DNA of 64,000 bases. Source: Candidatus Altimarinota bacterium. Its GTDB lineage: Bacteria; Patescibacteriota; Gracilibacteria; BD1-5; UBA6164. The DNA lies in the NCBI GenBank assembly GCA_019454605.1, contig JACFNZ010000001.1, positions 62,001 to 126,000 on the forward strand, given 5' to 3'. Shown in pieces: positions 43,382-56,293 of the stretch. A program made the position numbers and the translations under genes. The notes under the pieces are model-generated. The model ran no database searches. It had not been told where the DNA came from and was given only the letters and a program-made list of their open reading frames with translations. Within the stretch, counting starts at the first letter, position 1, and each line of letters starts with the position of its first letter.

Positions 43382-45447
43382 TATATTCAAAGGTTAGATT
43401 CTAAAAATTTCAATTTATCGTCTAAATCTTTTATTTCTCAAATAATATCATTTATATCTCTTAATTCCTCAGGTTTATAAAAAACTTTATTAAAATTAAT
43501 TTCAACTCAAATTACATTATCACCATATTCAAAAGGTTTATTTATATATTTATCCAAAAATTCAGTTATATTTCTTTTATTTTGTTCTTCATCTTTGCTG
43601 TAAGGAATTATTTCATAATCTTTTTCATAATCAGGAGTTAATTCAACTGTTATTTCAATACTTGCTTCTTTAGTTTTTGTAGCTTTTTTATAAGATGATT
43701 TTATAACTATTTTTCCACATCATAATTCTTCTATTTTTCAATTAGTTTCTTTTATAATTGTATCTTTTTCTTCATCATAAAAATAAATTGATTCTTTTGT
43801 AACAACTTTTAATTTTTTTTCTTTATAGTCTAATTCTGAAAGTAAATTTTTTATATAATTATCATTATAATCTTTTAAATCTGTATAATTTGAATCATTA
43901 AAAGTAGAAATATTTAAATTATCAATAATTATATCTTCTTGAATTATTTTTATAGTATCTAATTTAATTGATTTATCTCTTTTTAATTCTCAATCTTTTC
44001 ATTTTTTTAAAGGAATAAGATCTTCAATACTTTTTCAGTTAATATCTTGATTTGTTAAAACTATTGATTGTTTATTGTAATAAAAATATTCTTTATCAAA
44101 TATTTTTGCATAATCATTATCTTTATAATTTTTTAAAGTTTCTATTATATCTAATCTACTTTTTTCGTCTACTTCTTTTCTCTTTTTACCTTTATTTTTC
44201 TTTAATAATTCATATTTATCAACAGCATTTATAAGCATTACTTTATCTTTTCTTTCATCAGATTTATTTTTGTTAAACACCCATAAATATGTAAAAATAT
44301 TTGTATTGAAAAATTCATCAGTTGGTAATTGAATAATTGCTTCTACTAAATCTGATTCAAATAAATATCTTCTAATTTCGCTTTCTCAACTTCATGCATC
44401 TCAACTAAATAAAGTTGATCAATTATGAACTACAACTGCAATTCATTCATTATCTAGTTGTGAAATAATATGTTGAGTAAATAAAAATTGTCCATCAGAA
44501 ATAGAAGGAAGAGCTTTAAATCTACCAGTTTTATCATTTTTAATATCTTTTTCATATCATTTCCAATCAACTCAGTAAGGAGGATTAGCTATTATTACAT
44601 CAAAATTTTTATCACTAAATCTTATATCAGTTAATGTGTTTCAATATTTTATATAAGAATCTTCTCTAAAACGACTTTCTATTTTTGCAAGAGCATATAA
44701 TGCATCATTCCAGTCTTGTCAGTATGTTGCAGTTGGTCTTGTAAATTTTTCTTTTATATAATCTTCAACTCAAAAAAGCATATTTCAACCTCAACAAGTT
44801 GGATCATAAATAGTTAAATATTCTTTTCAATCTTTTATATGAGATGAAACAATTTCTGAAATCAATGAAATAACATCATCAGGAGTATATTGTTCTCAAG
44901 CAGTTTCAGCAGATATATCAGCCCATTTTCTTTTTATATGTTCTTCAAGAGTTGTGATTTCACTATTGCTGAAAGGTTTTAAGTCTATTTCACTCCATGC
45001 TTTTACAGTATCAAATAGTATTTTTTTCTTAACTAATTGTCATGCTACTCATGAAATATTTAAGAACTTTTCTTCTTCGTTTCACTTATCAACTCAAAGT
45101 AAATTTTTTGTTTCAGGATCAAATGATTTTAAATAAGAATAAAAATCTGTATCAAATGATTTATCATTTTTACAGATATCTTTTAGTGATTTATTATTTC
45201 TTAAAATAAATTCATTATATCATTGATTTCTATCTTTTATTTCATCTAAAAAATCTTCAATTTCATTTTCTTTAAAATCTCATCTTATTTCATCAGCCAT
45301 TCTTATTAATCTACTTTCAACCATTATTAAGGCAAAAAAAGGCATCATAAATTTAGGAAAATCACTTTGTTTAATACCTGCTCAAATTAATAAATCTGCT
45401 GTTTTCCAAACTTTAGATTCATATTGTAAAATATTATTATTTGTCAT
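43381..45447 (-). CDS. hsdM: Type I restriction enzyme, N6-adenine methyltransferase subunit (HsdM)
   Basis: 688 residues. SAM-binding motif YDPTCGGGNMLFG (215-226) and catalytic IIANPPYGVDWKG (286-297). Methylates adenine in the sequence chosen by HsdS. N-terminal helical domain opens MTNNNILQYESKVWKTADLL as in the family; a C-terminal extension of about 230 residues is Lys/Glu/Asp-rich. Glycines in GGGN are a mixture of TGA and GGN. Two bases after the XRE gene; the stop TAA overlaps the hsdS start. Confidence 0.95.
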
Positions 45448-45449
45448 AT

Positions 45450-45677
45450 TTATTTTTCATCATTAATTAATAAACTTTCAATTGTTACATCAAATGCTTT
45501 TGCAATTTTAGCAACAGTATAAACTGATGGATCTTTTATTACTCATGTTTCAATTTTTGTTAAACTTGTATAAGAGATATCGGCTTTTTTAGATAACTGC
45601 TCTTGTGTCAACTCTAATTTATTTCTTAATTTCTTGATATTTGCTCATAAAATATTTTTATCTTTTTCTTTATTCAT
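45450..45677 (-). CDS. XRE-family transcriptional regulator, probable controller of the defence operon
   Basis: 75 residues, just a Cro/C1-type helix-turn-helix: IKKLRNKLELTQEQLSKKAD, ISYTSLTKIETG, AKIAKAFDVTIESLL. Size and position match C-proteins that time restriction relative to methylation. It is the first gene of the operon hsdM-hsdS-hsdR-hamA-hamB. A palindrome with repeated half-sites sits 12-41 bases before its start. Confidence 0.88.
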
Positions 45678-45688
45678 AATCTTTCAAA

Positions 45689-45718
45689 ATAGTGATAGTT
45701 TATAGTGCTTTCACTATA
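45689..45718. promoter_or_regulatory. Probable operator (C-box) of the XRE regulator
   Basis: TATAGTG, CTTT, CACTATA is a perfect palindrome (45701-45718), and a further half-site ATAGTG lies 13 bases away at 45689-45694. Direct position before the XRE start and spacing of tandem half-sites fit autoregulation. Confidence 0.65.
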
Positions 45719-45871
45719 TATTTTTTTGAAAAATTTTCAAGTTAAATTTCTTATTTATTCCCAACAGCACATTTTTAACTTTCGCCAAGTTCTTTTTAGC
45801 TATTTTAAGCTGACTTTTTAAAATTAGCGAATATAATATAAAGTATATTTTATTTCTTAACTAGTCACATT

Positions 45872-47206
45872 ATGAAGCCAAATGAAGAAGAAATAAATAA
45901 TACTAATGAAAATAGTATTAACGCAGATATAAATTTATTGTTAAGAGATGAATTATTTAAGATTCCTGAAATTTATAAAATAGATTATAGATGAAAAACT
46001 CATGAAGAACAAAAACAAATGATAAAAGATTTTATAACTAAATACTCAAAAAAAGACGAAAAAAAGGAAAAGAAAAAAGAGAATAAATTCGATGATATCA
46101 TTGAGTTTTGAGAAGTTCGGTTTAAAGAAGTTGATAAATGAAATTGAGAAATAGAATACATAGAAGGAGAAAAACCAAAACATATTAAACCCGATAAAAA
46201 AATTATTGATGAGAGTTTATACTCTTTCAAGATAGAAGAATTACTTGAATTAGAAAAATATTTAAAAATCAAAATTCTATGACAAAATCATATAATTGAT
46301 CAGTATATAAGCAATTTTATGCTTAACACTTACCGTAATGAGAATAATGACAAAAATTTATGAGTTTTTTTCAATTTCTGACCTTCATGATCTGGTAAAA
46401 ATTACATAATGGAATTGATAGCTGAAAAATTAAACTTTTGATATTATATAATTGATATGTCCCAATATCATTTCGTCGAGATAAATTCGCTTCTTTGAGC
46501 AACAGACTGATACTCAAGTAATGATAGTATTATGGAAAATATCAATAATATTGCAGAGAAATATGGTTGAAAGTTAATTCTGATTTTTGATGAAATTGAG
46601 AAATGAATGAATACTGAAAATTGAAATATAAACACATTTTTTACCACTATAATGAATATTATAAATAATAAGGAAGTTTATACCAAAAATAATAGCACAA
46701 AAGTAGATTTATCAAACTTCATTTTCGTATTTAACTCAAATCTTTGATATGATCAATATGAGAATAAAGTTATGAATAATTATAATAAAATATGATTTGA
46801 TTTATGACAAAATAAAAAGACTAAAACTGAGAAAAAGAAAGTAGATTCAGATTTTATAGAAGATTATTTCAAAAATAAATTAAAAATTAATATAAGTGTA
46901 TTTAACCGTTTAAAAAGGTGAAATAATTTTTTCTTTTTTAATCCCCTAAAGAGCTCTTTATTCAAAGAATATTTTGAAAGAGAATTCAGGAATTTAAAGA
47001 TTGAACTTTGTTATAATTTTGATATAAGTTGGGAAAAATTACCAAATTTAGATAAATTTAGTGATAAAATTAAAAGTTTTGATTATACTCAGTGATTTAG
47101 ATGAATCAGAAACATTATTTATATTGAAATAAAGATTTTCTTAATGAAAAACTATATTTTCAAAAGTCATTTTAAAAAATGAAAATTAGTGTGACTTAGA
47201 AAGTAA
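45872..47206 (+). CDS. Clp/ClpX-like AAA+ ATPase with atypical Walker A (444 aa)
   Basis: An N-terminal ~130 residues, charged (KKDEKKEKKKENK), precede one AAA_2-type domain: LKIKILGQNHIIDQYI (~131), FFNFGPSGSGKNYIMELIAE (Walker A 170-177, ending GKN instead of GKT/S), IIDMSQYHFVEINSLLGATD, Walker B LILIFDEIEKG (Asp240-Glu241) and FIFVFNSNLG. Most similar in layout to the D2 domain of ClpA/ClpB. A C-terminal winged or helical part carries the sensor-2 like FRGIRNIIY. No peptidase-binding loop was recognised. Transcribed divergently from the restriction operon and flanked by its terminator. Possibly a defence ATPase that partners with neighbouring enzymes. Confidence 0.75.
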
Positions 47207-47238
47207 AATAATATTATAGTAATGCTATATTCATTAAT

Positions 47239-47275
47239 AAAGAGAGGATTTTTTCTAGGACTCCTCTCTTTTTGA
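47239..47275 (+). terminator. Terminator of the AAA+ gene
   Basis: AAGAGAGGA with TCCTCTCTT and a T-run. Flanked on both sides by a direct repeat TTCATTAATAAA (47230 and 47279). Confidence 0.85.
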
Positions 47276-47385
47276 GTTTTCATTAATAAAAATTATAAAT
47301 TAAAATCATTATAAATGACTAATTTATTGTAAATATTTCAACTAGTTTTTAATAATGAAAATGATATTAATATAATTAATTTTAG

Positions 47386-47417
47386 AAATGTAACTATTTT
47401 ATAGTTACATTTTTTAA
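47386..47417. terminator. Terminator of the McrBC-like operon
   Basis: Stem AAATGTAACTA with TAGTTACATTT. It lies just after the last gene of the minus-strand operon; A-run and T-run flank it. Confidence 0.75.
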
Positions 47418-47424
47418 TGATTTT

Positions 47425-49575
47425 TTAATATTTATTATTGAGATTTTGTTTTTCTAAATTTTCTAGTTCATTTTTTAAAATAGTTTTTATATAATTTTTT
47501 ACTTTTTCATCTTGGTTTAAATAAATAGGAATTAAAAGCATATTATAAGAACTTTTTATAGTATTATTTAAAGAGTTAAACTGCACTAAATCTTTTTCTG
47601 AAATATTTCAAGGATAAAGTATAAAAATAGTATCTATAAAACTTTTAAATTCTCAAGAAATATTTTTATCATAAATTTTTCTATATTTATGTAATTCTTC
47701 TTTAAAATAATGTGGATTTGGATATTCTAAATCTCAATACCTAAAAACAGAAAATTTTGAATCAAAAATTATTTTTTTCTTTAATTTTTTACCTTTTTTC
47801 TCATAAATATCAATTGAGATATCAGGAGTTAATTTTTCTGATCACATTTTAAAACTTTCTCAGAGAATATTTTGAAAATTATGATCTTTAAAATTATTAA
47901 AAGAATCTCTATTGTTTATATAATCTAATCTTTTTTTATTAAAATTATGAGTTAAAATATCTCAAAATATATATCTAATTTTATTTTCATTATTTTCATA
48001 TTCAAGATAACATTTTTTATCTTTATATTTAACTTCTTTAAAATTACTTATTCAATCATATTTATTTTCATATTTCAATATGTCATTTTTATTTTTATCT
48101 TCATTTTCATAATAAAAACAGTTTTTAAAATCATCTTTTGTTTCATATCAAATATCTTTTAATACATCATCTAAAATATCTTTTAATTCTAAATAAGAAT
48201 ATATTTCAAAAATATCATTTACTGATTTCATAAAATCAGACTCATGTTTATTTATTAGATTAAATGATAGAATTAAATCAGTAAAAAGTTTTTTGTATAA
48301 TTTATGAATTTTTCAATAATAAATATCATATACAAACTTATGAGTAATTTCAAAATCATGTATATCTGCAACTTCATATAGATATGTTTGTAAAAATCTA
48401 TTAATTCTTGATATTAGTTTCTTTTTAATATCTTCACTTCTAATAATAGATTTTTCATTATTTAAATTCTGTTTTAAGTTTTTTAATAATACTTTTAAAG
48501 CTCTATTTGTTTCATTATCAATACTTTCTCTTACATCCTCTGAAATAATTTTTTGATTTCAGATATTTTCTAATTTTCAAGCTGTTTTATTATAAAAATC
48601 TATTATAGTTTTTGGAGTTAAATTTTTTATTTGATGAATATATTTTTCTTCTGTTTGTATTGAAAATTCTTTATGTATATTATTTTCTAAGGCACTAAGA
48701 GTTTTAGTTATTTCTTTTAATATTTCCTCATCAGTATAAAAATATTTTCAATGATTTTTTTCTTCTTTTTTAATTGTAGATTTTTGGTTATTAGAATTTA
48801 ATCAATAATCTATCTTTTGAAACATTGCATTCAAAAAATCTTTTTTAAGTCAATAAGAAGGATAAAAAACTACATCTAAATTTTTTTTATCAAATATTTT
48901 TGTATTTCAAATATGCAAATCTCATCATTTAATTGACTTAGATTCTATTATTTTAAAATCTTTATCTATTAAATGATAAGTTCATCATTCTATAAAAAAA
49001 ATTGGTATAATATCTAATCATTTTTTAATATCTTTAAAATCTGAATCAAGTAACTTTAATAATCATTCATTTAATTTAGTATTATTTCAAAAAATAAATG
49101 GATGAATTATTTTATTTAGAGTTATATATGATACAGTTCAATCAAAATTACTTATAATATTTGGTAGTTTTTCTCTAAAAGTTTCTTCAAATTCATAAAC
49201 ACTATAATTTTTTTGAGAAAAACTTCAGTTTCAAGATAAAGGGAATTCTGGTTTTTTAATTTTGTCAATTTCTATTTTATTATCAGAATATAATAATTTA
49301 TAATTATTTTCTAATTTTTTTTCTATTTCTTTTAAGTTATGAAAATTTAATCAAATTGAAATTTCTAAATTATTAAAATCTATATAATAAGTTTTTATAT
49401 TATTATCATAATTTATAATAAAACAATCTAACTTTTTTCTGTCCTTCTTTATATAAAAATTTTCAAAATAAAATTTTTCTAAATCTCTAACAACATAAAA
49501 AACTTCATCTCATTTTTGTAATTTTAAAGCAATAGGAATTTGTTCATTTTTTTCTTTTATTTCTGTTTCAGTCAT
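47425..49575 (-). CDS. DUF2357/McrC-like nuclease subunit
   Basis: 716 residues, last gene of a three-gene operon and 5 bases after the McrB-like gene. The N-terminal 300 residues are mixed and unrecognised; the middle is helical. The C-terminal part has KLTPDISIDIYEKKGKK followed by KIIFDSKFSV (~590-605), a PD-(D/E)xK pattern as in McrC and DUF2357 proteins. The expected role is DNA cleavage directed by the AAA partner. The DUF2357 assignment is from the partner and this motif; a definite profile match was not possible. Confidence 0.65.
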
Positions 49576-49580
49576 ATTTT

Positions 49581-52500
49581 TTATTTCCAAAAAGTAATAT
49601 AATCTTTTAATATTTTATTATCTTTGATTCAAGCCATTTTTTCTAGTTTTTTTACTGATCTTTCATAAGGTTTAATTTTTTTATATAATTCTTCTATATT
49701 TTCTTTTAAATCTTCTGAATATCACTTAATTTTTGGTAAAATTTTTTGTTTAAGAGAGTAGTCTAGAGCAGTTTTTTCGTCTCATAAAAATTCAGAAATA
49801 TATTTTTGTATATCTCATACTACTCTATGGGAATATAGTCATAATGTATCATTAATATCTATGAAATCTTTTTTTAAAAAAATAATTTCTTCATTATTTT
49901 TTAATACTATATTTCAAATCAATGATTCAGCTAATTCTAAATTAATATTTTTTTCCTTTATTATTTCTCTAAAAATATAAATATTTAGTAACTTATTATT
50001 TATATTTAAAAATAATTTTATATCGTTTTTATTTATATTATGTATATTATTTTTAATATCATTAATTATTTCACTATTATATTTTGTTCATAATAATATT
50101 GATCTACATAAGTTTAATTTTTCATCATCATTTTTATTATTTTTATAAATATCATAGATTTTATTTATAGCTTTAATATTTTTTGTTCATCTTAATCCTC
50201 TTAATCATTTATTTATAAAATTTTTATCATCTAAATATTTTATTAGTTGATTTATTATTTCCTCATTTTCAATATCTTTCAAATAATAAGATAATGGAAT
50301 TAATTGTTCTTCCTCAAAATCATCTTTTCTTTCAAATATATCTATTAAATATTCTTGTATTTTATCATTATCTCATATTAATTCAAAAATAAAACCAATT
50401 ATATATGCTTGTTCATTGAAATCAAGTCCTGGTATTATAGACAATATATCTTCAATAAAATCAAAATTATTTTTTAAATAATTAATTAACTCAATTAAAT
50501 CACTTTTCAAAATACTAATATCTATATCTCATTTTCTTGAAAAAATTAATTCTTTTAATTTTTTTATTGCCTCTTTTTCTTTATCTGTTCAAATTAAAGC
50601 ATTTATAGATAATAATTTTAAATTTAAATTATTTGAATTATCTATATTATCAAACAATTCTCTGAAATATATTTCACTGTTATAATTCTTTAAAATTTTT
50701 ATAACCTTAATTTTTACATCATCATCATTAGTATAAATATAATCCAGTAAATCATCTTTAAACTGAGGAAATAATCATAAAGTACTAACTAAAAAATAAT
50801 TTTCCTCTTCAGTTTTTACTTCGTTTTTTAATAAGATATTTTTTATGTATTCAATTAAATTATTTTCCTCATTTTTTTCTTTTGACAATAAAGAAAAAAT
50901 TTCTGATTTAATATTTAATTTTTTTATTTTTTTATTTAAACTTATTATTTTGAAAATTATTTCTTCATTACTAATAATATTAGCTAAAATTAGTCATTTT
51001 TTTATATATTCTTCATCTTCTTTATCTAATAATTCAAGTATATATTTTTCAATTTTATTTTTATACTCAGTATTATTTAAATATTTCAATATTTTAATAA
51101 TATTTTCTTCTTCATCTTTATCAATATAAGTTATATCTATAATTTTTTTATACAAAAAAGAATTCAATTTTATATTATAATCACTAAAATTTATTACTAA
51201 ATCAAAACCTCACTCAATTCCATAATCATTTTTTACTTCTACTCCATAATCATTTTCTATCTCAATAACACTACATCTATCAAGTACTTTATTTGAAAAT
51301 CCGTGAGTAGTTTCATCTATATTTGCAGTACCTACAAAAAATACATTTTTTGATAAAATATATCAAACTTCATATTTATTTCATCTTTCTCTTAATAAAT
51401 AATTATTTTCTTTTATACTATATAGTATTTTTTGTTTAGACTCTAAATTATTTTTTATTATTAAATCATCTTTAATTAAATTATCAGTATTCATTAATTT
51501 TTCTAACTTTTCTTCTTCATTACTATTTATTAAATCACTCTTATCTATTTCATAGAGAGGTATAAATTTAGTAAATCCTTCATCATCAAAATCTCCCATG
51601 TGACTCAAAATATCACTCATATAGTATTCAACTCTTGCAAGATTTATTTCATCAAGTAATACAAAAAATGGTTTATCTGGATTTAAAAGTGCTTTATTTA
51701 TAAATTCATTTAATTCTCCATTTACATATTCTTTCGTAAGTGGATTATAGTATCAAAAAAGAGCAGTATTGTCAGTCCAGTTTGGTTTTACAGCTATATG
51801 TTTATAAAAAATTTCATAATTATTTCCATAAATAGCTTTTGCGATCTGTTTTACTCTTAGCGATTTTCAAACTCAACTGATTCAAGTGAGAATTACAAAA
51901 GGTTTCACTTTTAAAGAAGTCATTATGTTTAGTGTATCTAGGTCATCAAAAGAGTATTTATCTTTTTCTCTTGTATTTTCTAGAATTATTTTTAGATTTG
52001 TTTCTATATTTGCTTCTATTTTTCAATTTTTTAGTTTATATATTTGTTTTTTTTCATCTAAAATATATCAAAGTTGTTCTATAATAGATTTTTCAGTTTT
52101 TATTTGATCTTTTTCTTCTTCATTTAAAATTTCTTCTTCAACTTTTTTTTCTATGTCTTTTTCGTTATATCATTCTAATAATTCATTTGAAAAATGATAA
52201 ATATGTTTTTTTTCTTCATTTAATTGATTTAATTCATTGTAAACTGTACTATAATTTTTATATTCTACATTACTTTTCTCACAAATTTCTTTTATTAACT
52301 TTTCGCTAAAAATAGGTAAAATTAAATTATTATTATCATATAAGTAAGCAATTTTCCATTTATACATTGGAGATAATAATGTAATTTTATTTATTTCTTC
52401 TAGATTCTCATCTTCAATTAATTTTTTGATATTTAATATTGTTTTTTTAACTTCTTTAAATACTTCTTCTTTATTATTTCATAAACTTGATTTCCATGCA

Positions 52501-53831
52501 TAGGTTCAATCATTTTCATAGCTTTTAGCCTCGGATCCAATTTTATAAATTCAAAATTTTATAGAAGTTCATCATCATTTTATATTTCAAAAATCACTTA
52601 ATAAATTTTCTATTATATATGTAAATGTATTTATGTTTTTTGTATCTGTATACTCTTCTAGTTTTAGGGAATCTATTTTTTTATCATCAAAAATATTTTG
52701 AAAATAGTTTTTTATATCATCATATAATTCAGTTGAGTTATTCTTTCTAAATTCATCAACTTTTTCATGTAATTCTTGGATGGTATAAGTAGTATCATTT
52801 TTATTCATAGAATTTTTTATCATTTTTTCATATTCTTTAAATCTTTTACTTACATTTATAACAGTTCATCTGAAATTAATTTTATCTTCATTTTCTTTAT
52901 CATAATCCTCATCATTAATTTCTCATCATAGATTTATAAAACCTTTTTGTTTTATTTCCCATTTCACCTCTATTGCAAATACTTTTTTATCATTGTATTC
53001 ATTCTCTAAATTAAATACATCTCATTCAGTTTGATTTTTTTCATCTATAAAAATTTCTTTTATTACTACTCAAATTCAAAAAATTTCTTTTTGAGAATTA
53101 GCTACTATAATTTTATTTCATATTTTTATATCTTTTAATCTTAATAAAGTATATTCTCATCTACTTGTAATATTAAGTTGTTTTTCTGTTAGTTTTTTAT
53201 CTGTTGAATTCTCATTTTTATTTTTAAATAATTCTATAATTTTTGATTTTTTTATATCTTTAGTACTATTTATTTCAAGTCACCATGTTCAAATATATAA
53301 ATTAGAAGTTTCTCAAACATTTTTATTTTTTAAATCTTCTTTTAAATTTTCTTTTAATAATTTTTGGTTTATTAGGTAATGGTTAATTATTTTTGTTTCA
53401 TCCAATAATTCTTTATCTTCCCATATAACACTTTTTAAATTATAATTATCTTTTATTTCAGAATCATTAACAAAATTGTATATTTTTTTATCTAAACTGT
53501 TTAAATTGAAAATATCTTCGCCTATATGTGCTATATTTTTTTTTGTATCATATGGATACTTTTTATAATCATTTTTTTCATTTTGAAAATATTGATTAAT
53601 TTTTTGATTTAAAAATACTATTTTAGTATTATCTTTTTTAAAATAATTTAAGAATCATTTGAAATAAGATTCTAACAGTGCTCTTTTTCAATATGCTTTA
53701 AAAAATAGATGTTCTTCATATGAATTTGACTTTATAGTTTCTCATCAATAATTAACAGGTAATATTTCAATATCATTGATATAAAAATTCTTTTTATTTA
53801 TAGTAGGAACTTTTACTTTATTATTAATCAT
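49581..53831 (-). CDS. McrB-like AAA+ NTPase (1416 aa)
   Basis: AAA core in the middle: Walker A ILTGISGVGKSLRVKQIAKA (~646), FYKHIAVKPNWTDNTALFGY, Walker B FFVLLDEINLARVEYYMSDI (~724) and the sensor region VGTANIDETTHGFSNKVLDR (~833) with TANID aligning to the McrB NTAD motif that marks GTP use. The N-terminal 640 residues include a possible DNA-binding/PUA-like part (LRLKDIKIGNKIIVANS); the C-terminal 500 residues are helical and Ser/Lys/Ile-rich. Second gene of the operon, 24 bases after the membrane protein gene. Together with the DUF2357 gene it resembles McrBC-type modification-dependent restriction. Confidence 0.8.
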
Positions 53832-53854
53832 TTTCCTAAAATTAAAAACTAAAA

Positions 53855-55372
53855 TTATTTAATTATTTCTTCTTGAAATATTTTCTCTAACTTTCACATA
53901 TCTATTTTAAATCATATTGGTAATTTTTCAGCATTTTTTTCTAATAAATATTTTTTTGTAATATTATCATTTAACTCATTTTTTCTATTTTGTGAAAAAT
54001 TTATTCATTTTTCTTTTAAATATTTATCAAATATATTATTTGTCATATTCCATAAATATCAATCATTTCAAACTTCTAAAGTGATTCATGAAAAATATAA
54101 ATTATCATTACTAATTAAAATTATTTCTTTTTTGTTTAATAAATTAGTATCATTTACAGATGATTTTATATAATTAGAAATATTTACTCCGTAAATATAA
54201 CTTAAAGTTAATAATATTCAAAAACAAAATGATAAAATACTTATTACTTTTTTTGATTTTACAAAATTATATATTTTTTCTTTATTTTCAGATTTTATTA
54301 GCTTATTTCTTTCTTCAAATTTTTTATTAAAATTTTTATATTCATCTTCAAATTCTTTAAAGAATTTTTGAGTATAATATCATTCCATATCATTTTTTGA
54401 AACAATATAAATTACAACATATTTTAATATTCTATAATTATTTGTATCTATAAAATTATTATCAAGATTTTTAATGATTTTTCTTATAATGAACCCAGAA
54501 AAAATTGATAAGAAAGTGCTTGAATAAATAGAAACAATAAAATCCTTTATTTTTATATATTCTAATATAACTTTTTTTCCTTCTACTTCTTTTAATATAT
54601 TATCAAAATAATTTAATGAAGATTTTTTAATATTATCTTTTTCATTATTTATCTTATATTCTATATATTCATCTACTATATTTTTAATTTCTTCATTTTT
54701 TAATAATTTAATAATATTTTCATCTTTTAATAAATCGTTTATTTTATCTTTTTCAACTTTTATAGAACTAATTTCATTTATTTTATCAAAATATGTTTTT
54801 CTCTCATCTCTAGAAGTATTTTCTCAAGCAAGATTAAGATTTATAATATTTTTAAGTTCTTTTTCTGCTTTATATTTTTCTTTAATTTTTTTTATTTCCT
54901 CATTAGTTAAATCAATTTCTCAAGATTTATTTAAAATTAATTTTTCTAATTTTTTATCCTTATCTTTAGACTTATAATAATTAAATATAGTTATTGTCTT
55001 TTCTATATCATTAAAAGAAAATAAATCAGGATAATCTTTTAAAATTCATTCTTTAAATGTTTGTTTAATCCATTTTATAGATTTATTAGAATTAAATAAA
55101 TTATCTATTTTTTTCCTTTTTTTTATTTTTTTATCTTCTCAAAATAAATCATATAATATTCAATATTCATTATTAGATTCTAATTTATTATCAAAATTAA
55201 TACTATTAACAAAACTATTAAAACTAGATGATATTTTATGTCATTCGTTTATAATTGTTAGAAAAATAGAAAAAAAGTTTTTTCATTCTATTTTCTCTAA
55301 TATTGTAAATATATTATCTTTTGTTAAAGTTTCAGTTTCAGATGCTTTATTTTTTATATCATTATTTTCCAT
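53855..55372 (-). CDS. Membrane-anchored coiled-coil protein of the McrBC-like operon (505 aa)
   Basis: Mostly charged helices (for example LTNEEIKKIKEKYKAEKELK), with two hydrophobic segments, DFIVSIYSSTFLSIFSGFII (~285) and VISILSFCFGILLTLSYIYG (~390). No signal peptide. The C-terminal ~100 residues would then lie across the membrane from the bulk of the middle part. First gene of the operon with the McrB-like and DUF2357 genes. No enzyme motif recognised. Location suggests an effector or membrane tether for the McrB-like complex. Confidence 0.6.
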
Positions 55373-55422
55373 ACTTTTTATTTTTATTTTATAAATTTTT
55401 ACTAATTCTATCATACATTTAT

Positions 55423-55448
55423 AAAAAAAGCCAAGAATTACTCTTGAC
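55423..55448 (-). terminator. Terminator containing a stop codon in its loop
   Basis: On the minus strand TCAAGA, loop with TAA, TCTTGG, then a run of seven T. The TAA in the loop is the stop of the 262-residue gene. Confidence 0.65.
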
Positions 55449-56226
55449 CTTTTATATAATTGTTATAGTAATTATTTACTATTTTTTTAATCTTTTCTAA
55501 AAATCTTTTTCAATTTTTTCCACATTCAATATGTTCACCAGTCATATATTCATGAATTTCTTTCACCAAATATTTATATCATCCTCCATAATTCATAAAA
55601 CTCATAAATCCTAAACGATTGAGAATACTAGCTGGAAAATATTCAAACATTTTGTAAGTATTTTCTTGTTCATCCACAAAAATTGGTTCTACATAATATA
55701 TTTTTCATCTTTCTTCATCATCTATTTCATAAAAATCAATCACTATTTTTCTTTCATTTCATATATCATAACTTGCCGTATAATATATTCTATGATTAGT
55801 AAAAAAAGCTAAAGTATCAACAATTTGAACTACTTGATAATCAAAGATACTTCCATTAGGACAAGCAGTATTTTCTATATAATGAAAAAGATTTCTCCCC
55901 GTATCATGATAATATTTCTTATATACTTTCAGCTCATCTTTTACTCAAGAAAGTATATTTTTAAAGAATGGATTTTTCTTATTTAAAATATTTTTTAATT
56001 CAGTTTTATTATCAAAACAAAGTTTTTCCAATTTTTGTAATATTTTTCTTGAAACAAAATAATTTCCATCTAAAAAATTATTTTCTACTTCTTTGTAAAT
56101 AATATCAAAAGAAAAAAGATCAAAATTCATACTTTCATCAGGAGTTACTTTTATTTCTTGAAAACTTATTTTCAGATAAAACTCTCAGTCAAGTGAAAAT
56201 ATTTTTCTTATTTCATTATTTTTCAT
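55438..56226 (-). CDS. Protein of unknown function (262 aa)
   Basis: No signal peptide or membrane span. Opens MKNNEIRKIFSLDGEFYLKI; the middle has YYHDTGRNLFHYIENTACPN and HRIYYTASYDIGNERKIVID; the end is a basic helix (KRFLEKIKKIVNNYYNNYIK). Uses more GGN than its neighbours. Convergent end with no gene; upstream it diverges from the second phosphoesterase, the two starts 67 bases apart. Not recognised. Confidence 0.6.
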
Positions 56227-56293
56227 ACTCTTGATTAATCAAATAAAATTATATAATCAATATAATAAAATATATAAATAATCAACTTATGCT

